Positions 49,153 to 58,725 of a DNA stretch of 64,000 nt are shown here, in pieces. Positions within the stretch are counted from its first letter, which is position 1. Each line of letters starts with the position of its first letter. The notes beneath the pieces were generated by a model that worked only from the letters and a program-made list of their open reading frames with translations, was not told the origin of the DNA and did not search any database. Both the position numbers and the translations under genes were made by a program. Source of the DNA: an uncultured Prevotella sp. (GTDB lineage Bacteria; Bacteroidota; Bacteroidia; Bacteroidales; Bacteroidaceae); assembly GCA_900770395.1 (NCBI GenBank), contig CAAGKM010000043.1:284544-348543 (forward strand), in the 5' to 3' direction.

Positions 49153-51138
49153 CTATACCACCACGTCATTTCCTAAGCGCTGTGCCAATCCGTTGCGCAC
49201 ATCCTGCGCCGCTTTCAGTTCCTGCATCAGCTGCATTACTGTCTGCATGTTGCTGCCAGCCTGACGCAGCTGCGCCTGCAAGTCCTTTATATGCTGCTTC
49301 ACCACCGACATGCGGAAGTCGAGCAACAGGTGCTCCACTTGTTGCTGTAATGTTTTCTCATTGGTCCTCATCTCGAGGCTGTGTGGCAGTGGTACCTCGT
49401 CCATTGTCAGTTGCGAGGCTAATTGCCCGATAACTATGTCGGGATGGTTGATGAAATAAGTCTCCGCCTTGAATTCCTCGTCTCCGCAGTGTGCCACAGC
49501 CTCGGCAAGTATCTGGTTGTATAGCGGATTGCGGAACATCAGCTCATCGCTGCCAAGGTCAATGTCGATGTATTGTGCCACTGTGAGGTTGAGCCGGCTG
49601 CCGTCGTCCATCTCAACGTCACGCAACACCACCACCTCGCCATGGCACACCACCATCTTAATGAGCATTCGCTCGATTGTCTCGTCGGGCGACATGTGAA
49701 TGTTGTGGATTGTCTGCACAGTGGATGTGCTTTCATCCAACGATTTCGAATCGTTGCTGATAATGCCTTGCGCCTCCAATCGCTCCATCCTCGCAATGTC
49801 GCGCTCTATTTCCTTTATTTTTTCTTCCCTTGATTGCACCGCGAACTTATTCACTGTTAACACTGCTGTACGTTCATTAACTTTCAGACGGTCGGTACAT
49901 TCACGCAGATAAGTATCACGCACAATCTGGTCGGGTATCACGCTCACGCTTTTCAATATACTGTTGATTGCTTCTGAGCGCTTTATCGGGTCGGTCACTC
50001 CACGGAGCAGCATATCAGTCTTAAATTGTATGAAGTCCGTCTGATGGTCGTTAATGTAGGCTTTAAATTCCTCCACAGAGTGCTTTCGTGCAAAACTGTC
50101 GGGGTCATCGCCGTCGGGCAACACAAGAACTTTTATGTTCATTCCCTCTACAAGCAGCATGTCAGTGCCTCGCATTGCCGCATGGATACCTGCCTCATCA
50201 CCGTCGTATAGCAGCACGATATTATTGGAGAATTTACGCAACTGCTTTATTTGATAGATGCTCAGTGCCGTACCGCTGTTTGCCACCACGTTCTCCAGCC
50301 CGCACTGGTGCATGGCAATCACGTCGGTATACCCCTCCACCATATACACGCAGTCCTCCTTGGCAATTGCCTTCTTTGCCTGATAGAGTCCGTAAAGCTC
50401 ATGGTCCTTATGATAAATCTCGCTCTCGGGTGAGTTCACGTATTTCTGCGACACACCTTTTGTGGCGCTGTCGAGCTTTCTGCCGCCAAAAGCACTTACC
50501 TTTCCGCTCACGGTAAACCACGGGAAGATTACACGACCTGAATAGCGGTCGATAATCTCACCCTTCTCAGTTCGGAAACACAGTCCCGTCTTTATCAGAA
50601 ACTCCTCCTTATATCCCTTGCTCTTGGCTGCATTCGACAGTGAGTCACGCTTAGTGAGGGCATATCCCAACTGAAATTTCTCTATGATATCGTCGCGTAT
50701 GCCACGGCTGCGGAAATACTGCCTGCCTATGGTCTGTCCGTCAATATCATTGAGTAATAAATCATGAAAGTATCCTTTCGCCCACTCATTTACGATATAC
50801 ATTGAGTCACGCTCCGATGCAGCCCGTTTCTCGTCGTCGCTCAGCTCACGGTCCTCAATCTCAATGTTGTATTTCTTTGCCAGCCAGCGCAGGGCATCGG
50901 GATAGCTCATCTGCTCGTGCTCCATGAGGAAGCCAGCGGGCGTGCCTCCCTTGCCGCACACAAAACAGTGACAGATGTTCTTTGCAGGCGACACCATAAA
51001 CGAGGGATTCTTGTCGTCGTGAAACGGGCACAATCCCTTATAGTTGACTCCCGCCTTGCGCAGGGTCACAAAGTCGGACACCACATCCACTATGTTTGCG
51101 GCATCGATAATCTTGTCTACGGTCGCTCTGTCAATCAT
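49153..51138 (-). CDS. dnaG: DNA primase
   Basis: 661 residues. DnaG makes RNA primers at the replication fork. A CHC2 zinc finger at residues 37-61 (CPFH ... CFVC), then the RNA polymerase domain, a TOPRIM core with YMVEGYTDVIAMHQ and LLYDGDEAGIHAAMRG metal-binding acidic residues, and a C-terminal helicase-binding region from about residue 450 with long helices (EKTLQQQVEHLLLDFRMSVV KQHIKDLQAQL). Length fits. It is separated from the next gene upstream by a terminator hairpin. Confidence 0.96.
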   Translation of the reverse strand: MIDRATVDKIIDAANIVDVVSDFVTLRKAGVNYKGLCPFHDDKNPSFMVSPAKNICHCFVCGKGGTPAGFLMEHEQMSYPDALRWLAKKYNIEIEDRELSDDEKRAASERDSMYIVNEWAKGYFHDLLLNDIDGQTIGRQYFRSRGIRDDIIEKFQLGYALTKRDSLSNAAKSKGYKEEFLIKTGLCFRTEKGEIIDRYSGRVIFPWFTVSGKVSAFGGRKLDSATKGVSQKYVNSPESEIYHKDHELYGLYQAKKAIAKEDCVYMVEGYTDVIAMHQCGLENVVANSGTALSIYQIKQLRKFSNNIVLLYDGDEAGIHAAMRGTDMLLVEGMNIKVLVLPDGDDPDSFARKHSVEEFKAYINDHQTDFIQFKTDMLLRGVTDPIKRSEAINSILKSVSVIPDQIVRDTYLRECTDRLKVNERTAVLTVNKFAVQSREEKIKEIERDIARMERLEAQGIISNDSKSLDESTSTVQTIHNIHMSPDETIERMLIKMVVCHGEVVVLRDVEMDDGSRLNLTVAQYIDIDLGSDELMFRNPLYNQILAEAVAHCGDEEFKAETYFINHPDIVIGQLASQLTMDEVPLPHSLEMRTNEKTLQQQVEHLLLDFRMSVVKQHIKDLQAQLRQAGSNMQTVMQLMQELKAAQDVRNGLAQRLGNDVVV

Positions 51139-51171
51139 TACTTAATTGAACTTTCTATAATGAAACATTCA

Positions 51172-51207
51172 AATCCGCAGAACCAGATTTCTCCAATCCT
51201 GCGGATT
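51172..51207 (-). terminator. terminator of the phosphohexomutase gene
   Basis: aatccgcag / ctgcggatt (51172-51180, 51199-51207), loop 18 nt, followed on the minus strand by TTGAATGTTTC. Confidence 0.55.
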
Positions 51208-51243
51208 CTCTATTTTTAAATCAAAAACATGGAATCATAATCA

Positions 51244-52992
51244 TTACAGTCCGAGGCTCTTCTTGATAGCCTCAATCTTGGCTGTTGCGTTCTCCATGCA
51301 GCGGTCGTAGCAGCCGGCGCACTTGAACGACGGATCCTTAACCTCCATGTAGAACTTAATCTTAGGCTCTGTGCCCGAAGGACGCACGCTGATCTTTGTG
51401 CCGTCCTCGCAGAACCACTGCAGCACGTTGCTTGTGGTAGGCATGTCGAGCTTTGTCTTTGAGCCATCGGCATGAGTAGCCTCCAGTGTCTGATAGTCTT
51501 TCCAAAGAGTGATGGTTGAGCCGCCAAGCTCCTTTGGAGGATTAGCGCGGAAGTCTGCCATCATCTGCTTAATCTCGTCGGCACCGGTCTTGCCAGGCTT
51601 AACCACGTTCACGGTGAACTCGCGGCTGAAACCATACTCGCGGTAAATCTCCATCAGCAGATCGTAGAGAGTCATGCCCTGATCCTTTGCCCATGCCGCA
51701 ATCTCGCAGATGAGACAGATTGATGCCGGAGCGTCCTTGTCGCGCACCTTGTCGTAAGGCAGGAAGCCGAAGCTCTCCTCACCGCCGCCGATATACTTCT
51801 GCTTACCCTCGCTGAGAGCAATCTCGCGTGCAATCCACTTGAAGCCTGTGTAGCAGTCGCGCAGCTCCACGTTGTTCTTCTTTGCAATCTCTGCGATAAC
51901 CTCTGTGGTGACGATGGTCTTCACGAGGAAGTCAGTAGGTTTGAGCTGTCCGAGCGCAATCTTGTTCTTAATGATATAGTAGCAGAACATCATGGCAGTC
52001 TGGTTGCCGTTGATGATTACCCACTCACCCTTCGGGTCGCGGCAAACGATGGCGAGACGGTCGGCGTCGGGGTCGGTAGCTACCACAAGGTCGGCATTGA
52101 GCTTTGTTCCGAGTTTCATGCCAAGAGTCATTGCCTCGGCATTCTCAGGATTAGGACTTACCACGGTCGGGAAGTTGCCGTCTACCACCATCTGCTCAGG
52201 CACCACGTTGATGTTCTGGAATCCCCAGCTGCGCAGGCACAGAGGCACAATCACGCGGCCTGTTCCGTGCATGGCGCTGTAGACGATGTTGAGATCCTTC
52301 TGGCGGTTGATGACATCCTGGTCGATGAGAGCCTCCTTCACTGCCATCATGTAGTCGTAGTCCATCTCACCGCCGATAATCTTGATAAGGTCAGGATTGC
52401 CCTCAAACTTCACATCGTCAATCTTCACCTTGTTCACCTCGTCGATGATGCCCTTGTCGTGTGGAGCCAGCACCTGTGCACCGTCAGCCCAATAAGCCTT
52501 GTAGCCATTATACTCGCGTGGGTTGTGGCTTGCTGTTACGTTCACACCAGCCTGTGCGCCAAGCTGACGGATGGCGAAGCTGATTTCAGGTGTAGGGCGG
52601 AGGCTCTCGAAGAGATAAGCCTTGATGCCGTTGGCGCTGAAGATGTTTGCCACTGTCTCTGCAAACAGACGGCTGTTGTTGCGGCAGTCATGACCAACCA
52701 CCACACTGAGGTCGTTGCGGCCAGGGAAAGCCTTGTTGATATAGTTGGCGAAACCTTGTGTCGCCATGCCCACCACATACACGTTCATGCGGTTAGAGCC
52801 AGCGCCCATGATGCCGCGCAGACCGCCGGTGCCAAATTCCAAATCCTGATAGAAACAGTCAATGAGCTCTGTCTTGTCCTCATTGTTCAACATTGCCTCT
52901 ACCTGCTTGCGTGTCTCCTCGTCGAATGCCGGCGAGAGCCACTGCTTTGCCTTTGCCTCACACTGGGCAATAAGTTCTGCTTTATTCTCCAT
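51244..52992 (-). CDS. phosphoglucomutase/phosphomannomutase family protein
   Basis: 582 residues from the ATG at 52992 (MENKAELIAQCEAKAKQWLS); the longer frame starts upstream of the -7 box. Alpha-D-phosphohexomutase architecture: GTGGLRGIMGAGSNRMNVYV at the N-terminus, phosphoserine loop in NVTASHNPREYNGYKAYW, metal-binding loop VVATDPDADRLAIVCRD, sugar-binding GGGEESFGFLPYDKVRDKDA, and the phosphate-binding FCEDGTKISVRPSGTEPKIK at the end. It interconverts hexose 1- and 6-phosphates for glycogen and polysaccharide precursors. Confidence 0.95.
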   Translation of the reverse strand: MENKAELIAQCEAKAKQWLSPAFDEETRKQVEAMLNNEDKTELIDCFYQDLEFGTGGLRGIMGAGSNRMNVYVVGMATQGFANYINKAFPGRNDLSVVVGHDCRNNSRLFAETVANIFSANGIKAYLFESLRPTPEISFAIRQLGAQAGVNVTASHNPREYNGYKAYWADGAQVLAPHDKGIIDEVNKVKIDDVKFEGNPDLIKIIGGEMDYDYMMAVKEALIDQDVINRQKDLNIVYSAMHGTGRVIVPLCLRSWGFQNINVVPEQMVVDGNFPTVVSPNPENAEAMTLGMKLGTKLNADLVVATDPDADRLAIVCRDPKGEWVIINGNQTAMMFCYYIIKNKIALGQLKPTDFLVKTIVTTEVIAEIAKKNNVELRDCYTGFKWIAREIALSEGKQKYIGGGEESFGFLPYDKVRDKDAPASICLICEIAAWAKDQGMTLYDLLMEIYREYGFSREFTVNVVKPGKTGADEIKQMMADFRANPPKELGGSTITLWKDYQTLEATHADGSKTKLDMPTTSNVLQWFCEDGTKISVRPSGTEPKIKFYMEVKDPSFKCAGCYDRCMENATAKIEAIKKSLGL

Positions 52993-53066
52993 AGTTTTTA
53001 TAGTTTTATTATTTGTTTCTTGAATGTCTTGTTTTATGTTCTCGTAATTTCTCAGTTTGTAGTTTA

Positions 53067-53074
53067 CAAAATTA
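53067..53074 (-). promoter_or_regulatory. phosphohexomutase promoter
   Basis: TAatTTTG on the minus strand, about 75 nt before the start at 52992. Confidence 0.55.
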
Positions 53075-53156
53075 GGCATTTTTTTTGAATACAACAAGAG
53101 AATGCTTTTCTTTTTATCTTTTTTAACCATAAATCAAAGGTTTTTCTCACATAATG

Positions 53157-53188
53157 TTTGGTAAATAATAAATATTTCGCTACCTTTG
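53157..53188 (+). promoter_or_regulatory. flippase gene promoter
   Basis: TTTG (53157-53160), 20 nt, TAccTTTG (53181-53188), then C. Faces away from the phosphohexomutase promoter. Confidence 0.7.
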
Positions 53189-53230
53189 CCGTTAATATAG
53201 AGTATGCCATAATGCGGCAGACTGAAAAAT

Positions 53231-54718
53231 ATGAGCAAACAAACTACATATTCACATATACTGAAATACACCGGGCTGTTTGGCGGAGTACAGGGGCTTG
53301 GCATCCTTATAAATATAATAAGGAACAAATTAGTGGCTATGATTCTGGGTCCAGACGGAATGGGACTGATGGCCCTGTTCTCAGCCACGGTTAAGTTTGT
53401 CGGCGACTCCACGTCGCTGGGCATTCCCGTGTCGGCAGTCAAGAGTCTGTCGCATGATGAGGCGCAGGCAACGGCTCATGACAAGGAGCGCACAGTGGCG
53501 ATGGTGCGCTCGTGGTGCCTGCTCACCGGACTGGCTGGAATGTGGATAATGCTTCTGCTGTCTCCTTTGCTCAACAGATGGATATTCACGTGGGGCGACC
53601 ACAGCCTGCACTTTGCGCTGCTCTCACCTGCTGTGCTGTTTGCGGCATTGAGCGGTGGTGAGCTGGCAATACTGAAGGGACTGCATGAGTTGCGCCGTCT
53701 GGCAAAGGCATCGCTGCTGGCTGTGCTCGGACTGCTGGTGCTCTCCGTGCCGCTCTTCTACGTGTGGGGTGAGGCTGCCATTGTTCCGTCGCTGGTATTG
53801 ACGTCCGTCATGCAATGGGGCATTGCGGTGAGGCTCACCTCGCGGCTTTTCCCCCTTCGCTATTCTTTTTCAAAGTCATCGCTTGGCGAGGGAATGGGAA
53901 TGGTCAGGCTTGGCGTCGCATTCACCGTTGCAGGCATCATGAGCAGTGGCGCGGAGTTTCTTATCCGCACCTTTTTCAACATCAACGCCGACCTTGCGTT
54001 TATAGGGCTTTATAATGCCGGCTATGTTCTGGCAATGACATATGCCGGGATGATGTTCTCGGCAATGGATACCGATTATTTTCCCCGTCTGTCGGCAATC
54101 TCCGGCACGGGCGAGGAACTCAACGAGTGCGTGAGCCGTCAGATAGAGGTGTCGCTCCTGCTGGCTGCGCCGATGCTGGCATGCTTCATGCTTGCCATGC
54201 CGGTCATTCTTCCGCTGCTCTACACAAGCCAGTTTCTCGAGGTGCTGCCCATGGTGCAGGTGGCAGTGCTTGCCATGTATCTGCGTGCCATCATCCTGCC
54301 CGTCGCCTATCTGCCTCTGTCAAAGGGCGACTCATGGTCGTTTCTGCTTATGGAGGGCGCCTCGTCAGTCACTATCGTACTGTTTGTAATCCTGGGCTGG
54401 CATGTTTACGGACTCACAGGAACAGGCTTCGGCATCCTCACCTCAGCCATTGCCGAGGTGATCATCCTTGCATGCTACATGCGATGGAAATACGGCTACC
54501 GCCTCTCGTCCGACGTCATCACCACGATGTTGCTGCAACTGCCTTTGGGTGTTGCCGCATATCTTGTGACGCTCATCACACAGCCCGCGCTTTATCTGTC
54601 GCTTGGCTTTATAGTTGCAGCCGCCAGTCTCGCCATCTCGCTGAATATTCTGCGTAAAAAAACACGTCTGTGGGAGAGTCTCAAGAATAAAATCAGGAAG
54701 ATTCTGCGGGTGTCGTAA
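53231..54718 (+). CDS. polysaccharide flippase (Wzx-like, MOP superfamily)
   Basis: 495 residues, about twelve to fourteen transmembrane helices. It has the features of O-antigen/enterobacterial common antigen translocases of the MOP superfamily: YTGLFGGVQGLGILINIIRN at the N-terminus (residues about 12-34), QISLLIA-like helices such as SLLLAAPMLACFMLAMPVIL, LYTSQFLEVLPMVQVAVLAMY and IAVRLTSRLFPL. It should turn lipid-linked oligosaccharides across the inner membrane. It stands alone, next to a phosphohexomutase gene. Confidence 0.88.
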   Translation: MSKQTTYSHILKYTGLFGGVQGLGILINIIRNKLVAMILGPDGMGLMALFSATVKFVGDSTSLGIPVSAVKSLSHDEAQATAHDKERTVAMVRSWCLLTGLAGMWIMLLLSPLLNRWIFTWGDHSLHFALLSPAVLFAALSGGELAILKGLHELRRLAKASLLAVLGLLVLSVPLFYVWGEAAIVPSLVLTSVMQWGIAVRLTSRLFPLRYSFSKSSLGEGMGMVRLGVAFTVAGIMSSGAEFLIRTFFNINADLAFIGLYNAGYVLAMTYAGMMFSAMDTDYFPRLSAISGTGEELNECVSRQIEVSLLLAAPMLACFMLAMPVILPLLYTSQFLEVLPMVQVAVLAMYLRAIILPVAYLPLSKGDSWSFLLMEGASSVTIVLFVILGWHVYGLTGTGFGILTSAIAEVIILACYMRWKYGYRLSSDVITTMLLQLPLGVAAYLVTLITQPALYLSLGFIVAAASLAISLNILRKKTRLWESLKNKIRKILRVS

Positions 54719-54832
54719 TTGTTGGTTAATGTAATTTTTATTCTGAAAAATTTCCGCATAATTTTTTTTCATTCTGGAAACGGGAAATGGATATTCAGGC
54801 ATGTTTTAAAACATCTGCGAAATGAAAATCTT
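54719..54832. other. short intergenic stretch with small hairpin
   Basis: tgttttaaaaca (about 54802-54813) is a perfect 12-bp palindrome, off the lattice of the array that follows. No gene. Confidence 0.5.
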
Positions 54833-54960
54833 GAGACACTTAGGCATTTTCATCGAAAAACTTAAGTATTTCCGCCGTAATACTTAAGTGATACTGCCAA
54901 CAACTCTTAAGTGTTACAAAAGCAACACTTAAGTGTTCAGACGGCAACAGTTAAGTGTTC
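54833..54960. repeat. array of six palindromes around cttaag, 22-bp period
   Basis: Units with cores acacttagg, cttaag (five, the last as gttaag) have centres 54841/42, 54863/64, 54885/86, 54908/09, 54930/31 and 54952/53: steps of 22, 22, 23, 22 and 22 bp. The best unit is aacacttaagtgtt. Spacers are unrelated to one another. Confidence 0.9.
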
Positions 54961-55009
54961 AGAAAGCAAGAAAATGCTGTATTTATAACGCTCTCATTTA
55001 CAACGTTTT

Positions 55010-55090
55010 ATAAAACCTAAAATCCTGGCGTTTTTTCGGTCGGGAAAGCGGTTGGTGAGTTCCACGCAATTCTCAGAAGACCTTTTGTTA
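55010..55090 (-). repeat. dispersed core element, copy 2
   Basis: Homologous to 43889-43968, reverse orientation. As at copy 1, the palindrome array lies downstream of the element in the element's own direction, here about 55 bp away. Confidence 0.75.
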
Positions 55091-55158
55091 AATAAATTCG
55101 TCGTTACTTCCGCTCGACATAACCAAAATAAAAAAAATATTAAAAATCTTCTTTTTAT

Positions 55159-55189
55159 TTTGTTATGTTCTCGCTTATTCGTAACTTTG
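55159..55189 (+). promoter_or_regulatory. ABC-F gene promoter
   Basis: TTTG (55159-55162), 19 nt, TAacTTTG (55182-55189). Its gcttattcgtaactttg context also occurs in related form at 41643-41673 (minus). Confidence 0.65.
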
Positions 55190-55234
55190 TCGCTCATTTT
55201 ATATATAATAAGGTATAATCAAGGATAAAAAGAG

Positions 55235-56851
55235 ATGATAACAGTAACAAATCTTGCGATTCAATTTGGTAAAAAGGTTCTTTACAAAGACGTAAATCTG
55301 AAATTCACACCAGGAAACATATACGGCGTAATCGGCGCCAACGGAGCAGGAAAGTCAACACTGCTGCGTGCCATTAGCGGAGAGCTGGAGCCCAACAAGG
55401 GAACTGTGGAGATGGGGCCTGGCGAGCGCCTGTCGGTGCTTGAGCAGGACCACTTCAAGTATGACGAGTTTACCGTGATGGACACTGTGCTCATGGGGCA
55501 TGAGCCTTTGTGGAAAAACATGAAGGAGCGTGAGGCTCTTTATGCAAAGGAGGAGATGACCGAGGAAGACGGTGTTAAGGCAGCAGAGCTGGAGATGGCT
55601 TTTGCCGAGATGGACGGTTGGGAGGCAGAGAGCAATGCCGCACAGCTGTTGGGCAACCTCGGTATTGTTGAGGATAAGCACTATAAAGGCATGAGCGAGC
55701 TGTCGAACAACGAGAAGGTGCGTGTGATGCTGGCTAAGGCTCTCTTTGGTAACCCTGACAACCTGCTGCTCGATGAGCCTACCAACGACCTCGACCTCGA
55801 CACAGTGCAGTGGCTGGAGGAGTATCTCAGCAATGTGGAGCAGACTGTGCTCGTGGTGAGCCACGACCGTCACTTCCTTGATGCTGTGAGCACACAGACC
55901 GTCGACATCGACTTCGGCAAGGTTACTGTATTCTCGGGCAACTACTCTTTCTGGTATCAGAGCTCACAGCTCGCACTGCGTCAGGCGCAGAACCAGCGTC
56001 AGAAAGCTGAGGAGAAGCGCAAGGAGCTGGAGGAGTTTATCCGCCGTTTCTCCGCCAATGTGGCTAAGAGCAAGCAGACAACATCGCGCAAGAAGATGCT
56101 TGAGAAGCTGAACGTGGAGGAGATACGTCCCTCATCACGCAAGTATCCAGGTATCATCTTCCAGATGGAGCGCGAGCCTGGCACACAGATTCTTGAGGTT
56201 AGCGGCTTGAAGGCTGTAGAGCCAGATGGAACAGTGCTGTTCGACAACGTGAGCTTCACCATAGAGAAAGGGCAGAAGACGGTGTTCCTGAGCCATAATC
56301 CAAAGGCAATGACCGCACTTTTTGAGATTATCAACGGCAACCGTCAGGCAGATGCAGGTGAATATAAGTGGGGTGTCACCATCACCACAGCCTATCTGCC
56401 ATTGGATAATACCGAGTTCTTCCAGAGCGAGCTTAACCTCGTTGACTGGCTCAGCCAGTATGGCAAGGGCAACGAGGTGCAGATGAAGAGTTTCCTCGGC
56501 AGAATGCTGTTCAAGGAGGAGGATGTGCTGAAGCATGTCAACGTGCTGTCGGGAGGCGAGAAGATGCGCTGTATGATTGCGCGTATGCAGCTGAAGAACG
56601 CCAACTGCCTGATTCTCGACACTCCTACCAACCACCTCGACCTCGAGAGCATCCAGGCTTTCAACAATAATCTCGTGAACTTTAAGGGCAATATCATTTT
56701 TGCAAGCCACGACCATGAGTTCATCCAGACTGTTGCCGACCGCATAATCGAGCTTACGCCAAACGGCACCATCGACAAGCTGATGGAGTACGACCAGTAT
56801 ATCTACGATGAGCAGATAAAGGAGCAGAAGGCAAAGATGTATGCCAAATAA
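55235..56851 (+). CDS. ABC-F family ATPase with a degenerate second site
   Basis: 538 residues, two ABC domains joined by a long charged helical linker (about 245-290, QNQRQKAEEKRKELEEFIRR). The first domain is complete: Walker A GANGAGKST (residues 34-42), signature MSELSNNEKVRV, Walker B LLLDEPTNDLD with catalytic Glu. In the second, the P-loop place reads VFLSHNPKAMT, and Walker B is LILDTPTNHLD, where Thr stands for the catalytic Glu, though LSGGEKMRCMI is normal. So one nucleotide site is probably inactive. ABC-F proteins act on the ribosome at the E site; YbiT-like members are common in Bacteroidetes. Not an obvious resistance protein. Confidence 0.92.
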   Translation: MITVTNLAIQFGKKVLYKDVNLKFTPGNIYGVIGANGAGKSTLLRAISGELEPNKGTVEMGPGERLSVLEQDHFKYDEFTVMDTVLMGHEPLWKNMKEREALYAKEEMTEEDGVKAAELEMAFAEMDGWEAESNAAQLLGNLGIVEDKHYKGMSELSNNEKVRVMLAKALFGNPDNLLLDEPTNDLDLDTVQWLEEYLSNVEQTVLVVSHDRHFLDAVSTQTVDIDFGKVTVFSGNYSFWYQSSQLALRQAQNQRQKAEEKRKELEEFIRRFSANVAKSKQTTSRKKMLEKLNVEEIRPSSRKYPGIIFQMEREPGTQILEVSGLKAVEPDGTVLFDNVSFTIEKGQKTVFLSHNPKAMTALFEIINGNRQADAGEYKWGVTITTAYLPLDNTEFFQSELNLVDWLSQYGKGNEVQMKSFLGRMLFKEEDVLKHVNVLSGGEKMRCMIARMQLKNANCLILDTPTNHLDLESIQAFNNNLVNFKGNIIFASHDHEFIQTVADRIIELTPNGTIDKLMEYDQYIYDEQIKEQKAKMYAK

Positions 56852-56909
56852 TTTTGGCACAGTATTTGCAAAGTGTGATTGCAGAAAATCATAACAAAAA
56901 CAAAATGCA

Positions 56910-57521
56910 ATGAAGAAAGAGGAGATAGATATGGAGGAGCAGTTTGGCGGACAGGCTGCGCAGCAAGAGGAACCGCAGACTGACGACAACGCAACTGAGG
57001 CATCCGCTGACAATGTGGCAGAGGGCGCTGACAACGTGGCAGAGGAGAAGAAAGAGGAAGAGGAGGAGAAGGATCCTCTCACACTTGCTCAGGAGGAGGC
57101 TGCCGACCTTAAGGATAAATATCTGCGCTCGGTGGCTGAGTTCGACAACTACCGCAAACGCATGCTCAAGGAGAAGACCGAGCTGATACTCAACGGCGGT
57201 GAGAAGGTGATAACTGCCATACTGCCTGTGCTCGACGACATGGAGCGCGCCATTGATAACGGCAAGAAAACTGGCGACGCAGCCGTGCTGCAAGAAGGTA
57301 TGGAGTTGATCTACCAGAAGCTGATGAAGACCCTTGAGGGGCAAGGCGTGAAGAAGATGGACACCACAGATGCCGACTTCAACACCGACGTGCACGAGGC
57401 AATAGCAATGGTGCCGGGCATGGGTGACGACAAGAAGGGTAAGGTGATTGACTGCGTGCAGACAGGCTACACACTTAACGACAAGGTAATCCGTCACGCA
57501 AAAGTGGCTGTGGGACAATAA
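56910..57521 (+). CDS. grpE: nucleotide exchange factor GrpE
   Basis: 203 residues. GrpE releases ADP from DnaK. A long acidic, disordered N-terminal part (MKKEEIDMEEQFGGQAAQQE, then Asp/Glu-rich) is followed by the coiled-coil dimer helix (ADLKDKYLRSVAEFDNYRKR) and the C-terminal beta domain with MDTTDADFNTDVHEAIAMVP and VIDCVQTGYTLNDKVIRHAK. It lies 10 nt before dnaJ, in the classical order, without dnaK in the window. No CIRCE or other heat-shock operator was noticed upstream. Confidence 0.95.
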   Translation: MKKEEIDMEEQFGGQAAQQEEPQTDDNATEASADNVAEGADNVAEEKKEEEEEKDPLTLAQEEAADLKDKYLRSVAEFDNYRKRMLKEKTELILNGGEKVITAILPVLDDMERAIDNGKKTGDAAVLQEGMELIYQKLMKTLEGQGVKKMDTTDADFNTDVHEAIAMVPGMGDDKKGKVIDCVQTGYTLNDKVIRHAKVAVGQ

Positions 57522-57531
57522 TAACAGAAAT

Positions 57532-58689
57532 ATGGCACAGAAAAGAGATTACTATGAGGTGCTTGGTGTGAGCAAAAACGCCAGTGCCGATGAGATAAAG
57601 AAAGCCTACAAGAAGATGGCTATCAAGTATCACCCTGACCGCAATCCGGGTGATAAGGAGGCTGAGGAGAAGTTCAAGGAGGCTGCCGAGGCTTACGATG
57701 TGCTGCACGATGAGCAGAAGCGTCAGCAGTACGATCAGTTCGGCTTCGACGGTCCTGCCGGCGGAGGCTTCGGCGGCTTCAGTGGTGGCAGCATGAACAT
57801 GGATGATATATTCTCTATGTTTGGCGACATCTTTGGAGGTCGTGGAGGCTTTGGTGGCTTTGGTGGAGGTGGTTCCCGCCGTCCGCAGAAGCAGCGTGGC
57901 AGTGACCTTCGCCTAAAGGTGCGCCTGTCGTTGTCTGAGGTGGCATCGGGCGTGAACAAGAAGTTCAAGGTGCGCAAGGACGTTGCGTGCTCGGCTTGTC
58001 ACGGCAGTGGCGCCGAGGCTGGCAGCGGCAGCGAGACATGTCCCACATGTCATGGCAGCGGAGTTATCACGCACACCACTCAGAGCATCTTCGGCATGAT
58101 GCAGACACAGGGTGTTTGTCCCACCTGCAACGGCTCGGGCAGCGTGATAAAGAACAAGTGTAAGTCGTGCCATGGCTCTGGTGTTGTGAAAGGTGAGGAG
58201 GTTGTTGAGATCAACATTCCGGCTGGTGTGGCTGAGGGTATGGTGGTTAACGTTCCCGGAAAGGGCAACGCCGCTCCAAACAACGGTGTGCCAGGCGACA
58301 TTCAGGTGTTTATCGAGGAAGAGGACAACGACACCTTCGTGCGCGACGGCAATAACCTGATATACAACCTGCTGCTCGACTTCCCGACGGCTGCCCTTGG
58401 CGGTGATGTTGAGATTCCCACGATACAAGGTACACGCCTCAGAGTTAAGATTGAGCCGGGCACACAGCCGGGCAAGACTCTCCGTCTGCGCGGAAAGGGT
58501 CTGCCTGCGGTGCAGGGCTATGGCAGAGGCAATGGCGACCTTGTGGTCAACATCAGTGTCTATGTGCCAAAGACTCTCAGCAAGGACGAGCATGAGGCTA
58601 TTGAGAAGTTCCGTAAGAGCGACAACTTCAAGGGCGACAACGCCACAAAGCAGAGTATCTTCCAGAGATTTAAGAATTATTTCAACTAA
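57532..58689 (+). CDS. dnaJ: chaperone DnaJ
   Basis: 385 residues. J domain (residues 5-70, with HPD in IKYHPDRNPGDKEAEEKFKE), Gly/Phe region (about 78-120, GGGFGGFSGGSMNMDDIFSM), a zinc domain with four CxxCxGxG repeats (CSACHGSGAE, CPTCHGSGVI, CPTCNGSGSV, CKSCHGSGVV, about 151-220) and the C-terminal substrate-binding domains (IPAGVAEGMVVNVPGKGNAA, DLVVNISVYVPKTLSKDE). It delivers clients to DnaK and stimulates its ATPase. Cotranscribed with grpE. Confidence 0.97.
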   Translation: MAQKRDYYEVLGVSKNASADEIKKAYKKMAIKYHPDRNPGDKEAEEKFKEAAEAYDVLHDEQKRQQYDQFGFDGPAGGGFGGFSGGSMNMDDIFSMFGDIFGGRGGFGGFGGGGSRRPQKQRGSDLRLKVRLSLSEVASGVNKKFKVRKDVACSACHGSGAEAGSGSETCPTCHGSGVITHTTQSIFGMMQTQGVCPTCNGSGSVIKNKCKSCHGSGVVKGEEVVEINIPAGVAEGMVVNVPGKGNAAPNNGVPGDIQVFIEEEDNDTFVRDGNNLIYNLLLDFPTAALGGDVEIPTIQGTRLRVKIEPGTQPGKTLRLRGKGLPAVQGYGRGNGDLVVNISVYVPKTLSKDEHEAIEKFRKSDNFKGDNATKQSIFQRFKNYFN

Positions 58690-58725
58690 TTCTCATTTTC
58701 TTTTAGCAGTGTGAGAAATTAGTCG

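Noticed and set aside
44064..54960. CRISPR array
   Set aside because: The units are 10-14-bp palindromes with 21-23-bp centre spacing, changing sequence within an array; no repeat of CRISPR length and no cas genes.
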